Source: Haematobia irritans
Taxonomy: Eukaryota > Arthropoda > Insecta > Diptera > Muscidae
Direction of reading: 5' to 3'
Length of the DNA stretch: 64,000 nucleotides
NCBI RefSeq assembly: GCF_050003625.1
Contig: NC_134397.1
Coordinates: 268,950,070 to 269,014,069, forward strand
The position numbers and the translations under genes were made by a program. Shown piece after piece: positions 56,447-64,000 of the stretch (its first letter is position 1; each line of letters opens with the position of its first letter). The notes beneath the pieces were generated by a model. That model worked only from the letters and a program-made list of their open reading frames with translations. It made no database searches and was not told where the DNA came from.

Positions 56447-58411
56447 AACCCCATCATAGGATGGGGGTATATTAACTTTGTCATTCCGTTTGTAACACAT
56501 CGAAATATTGCTCTAAGACCCCATAAAGTATATATATTCTGGGTCGTGGTGAAATTCTGAGTCGATCTAAGAATGTCCGTCCGTCCGTCCGTCCGTCTGT
56601 TGAAATCACGCTAACTTCCGAACGAAACAAGCTATCGACTTGAAACTTGGGCCATATCGGTCCATATCGGTCCACTTTTACGTATAGCCCCCATATAAAG
56701 GGACCCTCAGATTTGACTTGTGGAGCCTCTAACAGAAGCATATTTCATCCGATCCGGCTGAAATTTGGTATATGGTGTTGGTATATGGTCTCTAACAACC
56801 ATGCAAAAATTGGTCCACATTGGTCCATAATTATATATAGCCCCCATATAAACCGATCCCTAGATTTGGCTTGCGGAGCCTAAAAGAGAAGCAAATTTCA
56901 TCCGATCCGGCTGAAATTTGCTACATGGTGTTGGTATATGGTCTCTAACAACCATGAAAAAATTGGTTCACATCGGTCCATAATTATATATAGCCCCCAT
57001 ATAAACCGATCCCCAGATTTGGCTTGCGGAGCCTCAAAGAGAAGAAAATTTCATCCAATCCGGCTGAAATTTGGTACATGGTGTTGGTATATGGTCTCTA
57101 ACAACCATGCAAAAATTGGTCCATATCGGTCCTTATTTATATATAGCCCCTATATAAACCGATCCCCAGATTTGGTTTGTGGAGCCTCTAAGAGAAGCAT
57201 ATTTCTTCCGATCCGGCTGAAATTTGGTACATGGTGTTGGTATATGGTCTCTAACAATCATGCAAAAATTGGTCCACATCGGTTCATAATTATATATAGC
57301 CCCCATATAAACCGATCCCCAGATTTGGCTTGCGGAGCCTCAAAGAGAAGAAAATTTCATCCGATCCGGCTGAAATTTGGTACATGATGTTGGTATATGG
57401 TCTCTAACAACCATGCAAAAATTGGTCCATATCGGTCCATAATTATATATAGCCCCCATATAAACCGATCCCCAGATTTGGGTTGCGGAGCCTCAAAGTG
57501 AAGCAAATTTCAGCCGATCCGCCTGAAATTTGGTACATGATATTGGTATATGGTCTCTAACAACCATGCAAAAATTGGTCCACATCGGTTCATAATTATA
57601 TATAGCCCCCATATAAACCGATCCCCAGATATAGCTTGCGAAGTCTCCAAGAGAAGCAAATTTCATCAAATCCGGTTGTAATTTGGAACATGGTGTTAGT
57701 ATATGATCTTTAACAACCGTGCCAGAATTGGTCCATATCGGTCCATAATTATATATAGCCCCCATATAAAACATTCTCCAGATTTGACCTCCGGAGCCTC
57801 TTGCAGGAGCAAAATTCATCCGATCCGGTTCAAATTAGGAACGTGGTGTTAGTATATGGTCGCTAACAACCATACCAAAATTGGTCCAATCACACAAAAA
57901 TTGGTCCACATCGGTTCATAATCATGGTTGCCACTAGAGCCAAAAATAATCTACCAAAATTTTATTTCTATAGAAAATTTTGTCAAAATTTTATTTCTAT
58001 AGAAAATTTTGTCAAAATTTTATTTCTAGAGAAAATTTTGTTAAAATTTTATTCGGTTCATAATAAAATTTTCATCATTGTCAAAATTTTATTTCTATAG
58101 AAAATTTTGTCAAAATTTTATTTCTATAGAAAATTTTGTTCAAATTTTATTCGGTTCATAGTCATGGTTGCCACTCCAGCCAAAAATAATTTACCATGAT
58201 TTTATTTCTATAGAAAATTTTGTCAAAAGTTTATTTCTATAGAAAATTTTGTTAAAATTTTATTTCTGTAGAAATGTTTGTCAAAAATTTCATTCTATAG
58301 AAAATTTTGTCAAAATTTTTATTTCTTTAGAAAATTTTGTGAAAATTTTATTTCTATAGAAAATTTTGTTAAAATTTTATTTCTGGCCGAACTTACGGCC
58401 GTATATACTTG
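56447..58411 (+). repeat. Family A element with the most regular 153-bp array
   Basis: Starts in CCCATCATAGGATGGGGG (the outer TATACCCTCCA is lost), has CCGTCCGTCCGTCCGTCTG, then about eight units with CCGATCCC at 57006, 57159, 57312, 57465 and 57618, exactly 153 bp apart. A 29-bp minisatellite follows, and the end reads GGCCGAACTTACGGCCGTAT then ATACTTGTT. The terminal hairpin is half deleted. Confidence 0.9.
57945..58388. repeat. 29-bp minisatellite, interrupted
   Basis: About 14 units. The lead-in GTTCATAATCATGGTTGCC occurs twice (57914 and 58154), so part of the tract was duplicated together with its border. Confidence 0.85.
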
Positions 58412-59605
58412 TTATAACTTGGTTCGTTCATACTTTTAATGGGTAATTTTAACTTTTTTTGTTTCAAATAGGTTAAAAACAGAGTAAGAATTCATAAAAT
58501 GGTACAAGTCATTTAAATTTTGTCGAAAAAAATGCTAAATCCAATCTAAAAAAATTGTAATTTTTTGAAAATATTTGAAGTCAAACGGTTCCGACAAGCG
58601 TTAAAATCCTTAAAAATTATAAAAAATTATAAAAATTATTTATTTGCCAAAATATCACAGAATTTTTTAATTTACATCCAAAACATTGAATTCGGATAAC
58701 ACCTAAAGAAGTGATGCAAATTCAGTGCAACGGTTGTTGAAATGGAGGATTTCCGTCCTATGACAAGCCCCTGTTAAATTCATCGCTTCTGCGTCAATTT
58801 TGCACCACTTCCGGATCCAAAAAGAACATTTTCATTGCTTTTTTGGCGACGCTATTTTTGCTGGGTAACACTAACATAAAAATCATTTTCTAGTTAAACA
58901 AAAATATTTCGTATTTTTTTTATAAAAAATCTATTTTTTCTAAAATATCAATTGAGTAGCATTTTTATTTAAAAATTAAATATTTTGAAACTCAAGAAAA
59001 AGTCCCGTGTTTTCAAAAACAGGTGATTTTTTATGGTGTTTCCGATAGATATGTCTATATGTGGTTATTTGTTTATAGTGTACTAGAATTTTATCATAAT
59101 TAGTAAAAAATTTCTACGTTTGCTGTGGAGAGTGGAAGAATCATGATTATTTGTACAAATTTTGACAAAACTCGAAAAGCCAAAGTACTCCATGTTTTGT
59201 TTCCGAAATGTTCCCAAAAATTTTCAAATTTATTTTAATATTTTCAAAAATTTCTTCAAAATGTAAAAACCTTAACTCCCTACGCTATGTGTCTAATGAA
59301 CGGAATTAATATCGTTAAAATCGGAATTGTCCATTTTGTGAGTAAAAAATCGTCAAAATGCCGATAAATCGGCAAAATTGGCAGCCCTGACCACAAGTAG
59401 AGAGTAGATAGTAGAGAGAAAAAGGAATATGTGTTTATTGGTAGGTAAGACATCAGAGTAGCAATAAGAAGTTACTCGTGGCTTTTGGTGTTCATCCAAA
59501 TGTATACCAATTGTTTTGCCACTCTCTCAAATAGATGTACTCACGTAGCAAGTACACGTGTACTCTGCATTTACAAATGGAATTGTGCAGACCTCTAGTA
59601 TAAAT

Positions 59606-59915
59606 ATTACAAATATGGTTATATTAAACTCGATTACATGTTAAGGTTCCGATCATATCCAGAATTGGCCTCATAATTTTAGCAAACTACTATGTAGTAG
59701 TTAAATGAATTATTCAAAAAAGTAGAACAATATGGCAGAAATTTGGCGTCAAGGAGTGAAACGTATTGGAATTTAGTGTCCTCACTTGAAAGAAGTAGCA
59801 CTTTCCCAATAAATTGGCGATATGAGAGCGCTACATACCACCATTTTTTTAACAAGTGATAATATTTTTTGGTTATGCTGGGGGCATCTCTAAACATTGC
59901 AGCCTTGTGTGTGTG
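59606..59915. other. No gene recognised
   Basis: Short stretch of AT-rich DNA between the hAT nest and the next element. The minus-strand frame 59679-59954 crosses into the next element and is not supported. Confidence 0.4.
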
Positions 59916-60224
59916 CACCCTCAAAAAAAATCGCTTCTTTAACATATGTTCCAAACATATTTTGCAGGAAGCACATATATTATTGGATACTGCCGAAACA
60001 TTATTATGTTTGTTTTATGTGAACATATTATATGTTTGGAAGCATTTTGAGCCCAAAAATATTATATACTTGGAAGAATTTTTTCCAAAGACGATTGTGC
60101 TCATTCCCTAACATACTCGTTATTTTCACTTCCACGAAATATTTTAATTCTTGGCACCTTTTTCTGTAATACAAATAATGTTGAAGAAATTATTCACTTT
60201 TATAAATTTTTTAAATTTTACCTT

Positions 60225-60295
60225 TCGCCTGCACGGAGAATCGAACCGAGGACCATACAGTTTGTAAGCCAACACACTATCCACTGGGCTACGTA
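60225..60295 (-). other. tRNA-like module
   Basis: On the minus strand, the A box TAGCCCAGTGG and B box GGTTCGATTCT match the module at 5382-5450. Confidence 0.65.
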
Positions 60296-60413
60296 GCTGT
60301 TATGGTCACCAGCAGATAATTATCGTTATAAGTTACATTTATATAGCATAGTTTGCAGCGCCCACGAGCCCATGCAAACATAACATTATTTAACAGAAAC
60401 ATACATTTGTTTG

Positions 60414-60467
60414 CCACGTGGAGCAGTGGTTAGCATGTCTGCCTTGGGTTCAATCCCTGCTCCGACC
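60414..60467 (+). other. tRNA-like module, shortened
   Basis: A box TGGAGCAGTGG and B box GGTTCAATCCC match the module at 5193-5264. The anticodon-arm region is shortened by a deletion of about 17 bases after GCCTTG. Confidence 0.65.
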
Positions 60468-61700
60468 GAACACTTTTTTTTTTTAATTTACACATTTTTA
60501 TTTATACTATATTAAATTTTTATAATGAAACTTCGAAATGTGGGTTATTAAAGATTTATAGTCAGTAACAGTGCTTGACATAAACGAAATTGATTGATTT
60601 TTGGATAAAATATATATATTTTTTTTTTGCAAAAATAACAATTTTGTAACAAAAAACTGTTTTTGGTACAAAACTTTAAAATTTGGAAGGAATTCAAAAA
60701 CTCTAACAAAAGAAGAACATGGAGTCGAGTGTAAACATACATAAATAATTTTATAATATAAACATACATTTATTTAGGTTTGAACAGTTTTTTATTAGCA
60801 TTTAACACCATCGCTCTAAAATGTCTTTTATTTTTCATTAATAATTCATTTTAAAGAAAATAAACTTTTTAAATTGTTTTAGCTGCAAAACTCGAACTTA
60901 ATGCCCGCTTTTATATTTGAAGGTGTCCGTCAACTCCTCTGGGACTACTTATTAATAAAGAGGAACTAAACTTTGTTTTTATACATTTTACTGTGTAATT
61001 TTTCACTATTTCCTCCTTATTTCATTTTACTGTCCCAACTCTAAAAAGAGTATAGTGCCCTTTCGTTATTTTTATGAAGACCCCTGATTTCTTTTAACGC
61101 ACCAAGAAAAAAATTGTTCCCATAATGCCAAAATGATAAACAAAACACATGTCCACACATACATAAAATGCTGCTCTCAAGGCGAAAACACATGTTTTTT
61201 TCAAATGTCTATTCTCTTGGTTCCGAATGTCCATTCTCTTTATTCAAATTAAATAATATTTAGACTTAAGCATATCAAATTTTTGGCCTTATCATAAAAC
61301 AGTTTTCCGAAACAACATACAAGCAGTTTCACAAAAATTTCTCTCTTTGGATTCTTTCGCTGTGTTATGTTGATATCTTTCGTCAACTCTCCCGGTTTCC
61401 ATCTCTATTTCTTTCTCTATACTCTCTCTGTCGCTTTGGATAAAATATCACAACATATGTATGTTTAGTCGAAATTTGTAAATTTATATATGTTTGCATT
61501 CACACATATGATTTTTATGAAACATTTATGCCCCAAACATAATATATTCTAACATATTAAAATAGATGTCCCAAACATTTAGTGTTAGTTTAGGAACATT
61601 ACATGTTTGCACTTAAATATATTGTGGTTTAAAATTGTGCCCGAAACACACTTTGTTTATATCGGAACATATGAAAAACATATTTTTCTAAGAGTGTGTA

Positions 61701-62511
61701 CGTGATATTAGATTACGAATTAAATGAATTTTCGATCAACATTTGAAACTTTATGACAAATATTTTCCAAATAATTTATGACCTCTTATTTGCATATTAG
61801 TTTCATGTGTGCATTGGAAAAATATTTTGATAGTTGTATTACGAAACCCCATTATATACAAACTGTAATCACATTTCAATGTGATCCATACAGATATTAA
61901 CAGTAACTTTTCATAATCCCCATCGATGATTAAGTGCCTTTGATTTTTCCCAATGCTATTATCCAGCAAATATAAATATACGAAAATACATATATACATA
62001 TGTGTGTGTTTGTATATTTATAAATTTTATGAAAACAATTCTTGCATACATACAGTGCAAAATTCATAAATGATTAATGCTTGTTTTTGGTTCGACGTTG
62101 TTATTGTTAATTGGGAAAGCTATTGTAGAACAATAGCGAAATGGATTTATTGGAAATTCTATACGAGTTGTACAATGCAATTACAAATACTAAAGCCAAA
62201 TGGAACATACACATATTTGAGTATTTAAATACAGTTATAAAATACTGAATTGAATTGAAAATGGTCCTTCGACATAGAATTAAATGCGAAATGCAATATG
62301 TGAGACGAAACGCAAATAAAACTACAATGGCTTACGAACAGATTGCAACAACTGTTGAATATTGAATGACCATGGGTAACAATGGCCCACTGCATTCATA
62401 GTCGTTCATTAAAAATTGCAATTGTAAATGCAAATAATGTCTCAATGTACTAAAAAGTTGTATTACATATAAATATAAATTCAGATACATCAGGTAAATT
62501 GAAAAAAAAAA
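61701..62511. other. No gene recognised
   Basis: AT-rich DNA. A minus-strand 82-codon frame (61751-61999) has no supported features. Confidence 0.4.
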
Positions 62512-64000
62512 ACAAGTATATACAGCAGTAAGTTCGGCCGGGCCGAATCTTAAATACCCACCACCATGAACCAAATATTAGGGTTTCCTTTGAAATTTCA
62601 GGAGGGCTTGATGACTTCAGGACACTTCCCGAACATAAATTTAAAGATTTCACCTATGAGGACTATATCAATTCTGGATTTATAAGAACCATTTTTGTTT
62701 GAGTTTTAGAGGAATCATTAACATCTCTTGTAAGTGTGCAAGAAAATTATAAAATAACGTCTTGATTTGAAATCTTAAATCTGTAGAAGTAAAATCTGGA
62801 AATTTTACATTGAGTTTCAAGCAATTTTCATGATCAGTGCGCCATCTACACCCTCAAGAAGTGAAGTCGGTCTATATGGAGGCATTACCAAATGGACCGA
62901 TAAAAACTTAATCCGATACACGTTTTTGTGAGCCTAAAATACCAGAATATTTACAATTTCAGGCAAATCAGATAAAAACTACGGTTTCTAGAAACCCAAG
63001 GAGTTAAATCGGGAGATCGTTCATATGGGGGCTATACTAAAATATGGACCGATACTCACCGTTTTCGTCACACCTCTTTATGACCCGAAAATACCTCTAG
63101 ATTTCCAATTTCAGGCAAATATGATAAAAACTTCGGATTCTAGAAGCCCACGAAGTAAAATCGGGAAATCGGTCTATATGGGGGCTATATCAAAATATGG
63201 ACGGATACTCACCATTTTCGGCACACCTCTTTACGGTCCTAAAATACCTCTAGATTTCCAATTTCAGACAAATTGGATAAAAACTACTGTTTCTATAAGC
63301 CCAAGACCCCAAAGCGGGAGGTCGTTTTATATGGGGACCATACCAAAACATGGACCGATACTCACAATTTTTGGCACACGTATTTGCGGTCCTACAATAC
63401 CTCTCGATTTCCAATTTTAGGTAAATTGAATAAAAACTGCGGTTTCTATAAGCCCAAGAAGTAAAATCGGGAGATCGGTCTATATGGGGGCTATACCAAA
63501 ACATGGACCGATACTCACAATTTTTGGCACACGTATTTGTGGTCCTACAATACCTCTAGATTTCCAATTTCAGGTAAATTGAATAAAAACTGCGGTTTCT
63601 ATAAGCCCAAGAAGTAAAATCGGGAGATTGGTCTATATGGGGGCTATGCCAAAACATGGACCGATACTCACCATTTTTGGCACACCTCTTTATGGTCATA
63701 AAACACCTCTAGATTTCAAATTTCAGGCAAATTGGATAAAAACTACGATTTCTATAAGCCCAAGACCCCAAATCGGGAGGTCGGTTTATATGGGGACTAT
63801 ATCAAAACCTGGACCGATATAGCCCATCTTCGAACTTGACCTGCCTGCAGACAAAAGACGAGTTTGTGCAAAATTTCAGCACGATTGCTTCATTATTGAA
63901 GACTGTAGCGTGATTACAACAGACAGACAGACAGACGGACAGACGGACATCGTTATATCGTCGTAGAATTTCTCCCTGATCAAGAATATATATACTTTAT
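62512..64000 (-). repeat. Family C element, runs off the window
   Basis: Starts AACAAGTATATACAGCAGTA, then TTCGGCCGGGCCGAATCTTA and AATACCCACCACCATG. The landmark for the unit (GGTCTATATG or close variant) recurs at 63018, 63171, 63324, 63477, 63630 and 63783, each exactly 153 bp apart. Toward the end CAGACAGACAGACGGACAGA leads to TATATATACTTTAT at the window edge. All long frames here are by-products of the period. Confidence 0.9.

Larger units (their letters stand above)
56356..58865. mobile_element. CCCAGCAAAAAAA MITE, second copy, split
   Basis: Starts CCCAGCAAAAAAATTTGGAA and ends TTTTTGCTGGG, with TA at 56354-56355 and 58866-58867. It matches 25410-25973 on both sides of the family A insertion. 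About 30 bases of MITE sequence present in the other copy (AGGAAGTTCTTTTAATTC region) are missing at the junction. Confidence 0.9.
56111..59389. mobile_element. Inner hAT-like element, 8-bp target duplication
   Basis: Ends CAGGGCTGCCAAT and its complement, with ACCACAAG on both sides (56103-56110 and 59390-59397). Inside both ends AATCGTC/GACGATT-type motifs repeat. Without the nested insertion it is about 770 bp. It lies in the outer hAT-like MITE. Confidence 0.9.
55892..59597. mobile_element. Outer hAT-like MITE, 8-bp target duplication
   Basis: Ends TAGAGGTCTGCA and its complement. GTATAAAT flanks both sides (55884-55891 and 59598-59605). Its own DNA is only about 420 bp; the rest is a second hAT-like element with further insertions. 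No transposase is present. Confidence 0.85.
59916..61698. mobile_element. Large copy of the tRNA-module element
   Basis: Starts CACCCTCAAAAAAAATCGC and ends TTTTTCTAAGAGTGTG before TA (61699-61700); the left flank is TG. AACATATATG-type motifs lie near both ends. The two tRNA-like modules (60225-60295 minus, 60414-60467 plus) and their spacer are inverted relative to those at 5193-5450. No protein is encoded. Confidence 0.7.

Noticed and set aside
56938..57387. 149-codon frame with a repeated 51-residue pattern
   Set aside because: Arises from the 153-bp family A unit, is open on both strands at related loci, and shows no start, splice or domain evidence.
56640..57880. CRISPR-like array
   Set aside because: The 153-bp units are directly adjacent with no unique spacers, in a fly genome.

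Overview
The window is AT-rich nuclear DNA from an insect, most likely a higher (calyptrate, muscoid) fly. The evidence is the set of decayed Tc1/mariner, hAT and Penelope-like elements, a tRNA-derived SINE, many short-inverted-repeat elements, and dispersed repeats with CCGTCCGTCTGT blocks and TATACCC...GGGTATA hairpins resembling repeats I know from flies. I cannot fix the species. There are no bacterial-style operons, rRNAs, CRISPR arrays or LTR elements. Almost everything recognisable is transposable-element sequence, much of it nested, so the order of insertion can be read.

Host coding content is very sparse. The best candidate host gene is on the minus strand at 37942-38872. It is a two-exon gene for a small secreted peptide with a signal peptide, a TATA box, matching splice sites, a poly(A) signal and a six-cysteine inhibitor-cystine-knot spacing. 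A weaker two-exon candidate is on the plus strand at 23615-23989.

Layout. 830-6064 is a mosaic of 153-bp-unit repeats carrying a SINE and three terminal-inverted-repeat elements. 7395-9287 is an AATT-rich element split by a family A repeat and two 250-bp palindromic MITEs. 10280-10580 is a SINE with a 14-bp target duplication. 10621-12007 is a family A repeat holding a deleted DD41D mariner. 13853-15154 is a nearly complete DD41D mariner. 15207-18063 is a family A repeat holding a DD37E mariner. 20990-22614 and 39879-41967 are two inverted copies of a hAT-like element. 25040-25973 holds a mariner relic and a TA-MITE. 26900-28735 and 62512-64000 are family C arrays. 29943-31330 is a Tc1 (DD34E) element. 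31345-34185 and 48862-50535 are family B arrays. 35643-37746 is a family A repeat with a 952-bp MITE. 42438-43713 is a recent 643-bp tandem duplication. 44270-48500 is a Penelope-like reverse transcriptase relic broken by two MITEs, one of which holds a second DD37E mariner. 54175-55068 is a broken Tc1-like transposase. 55892-59597 is a four-level nest: hAT in hAT, then a TA-MITE, then a family A repeat. 59916-61698 is a TA-type element carrying tRNA-like modules.

Three sequence families (A, B, C) share one organisation: a GC-rich hairpin near one end that is followed by ACTTGTT, a TATACCC/GGGTATA hairpin with CCGTCCGTCTGT at the other end, and a centre of tandem units that are nearly all exactly 153 bp. 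This suggests one Helentron/DINE-like lineage, though no Rep/helicase is present to prove it. The transposase genes here are all broken, so the non-autonomous elements would depend on enzymes encoded elsewhere.
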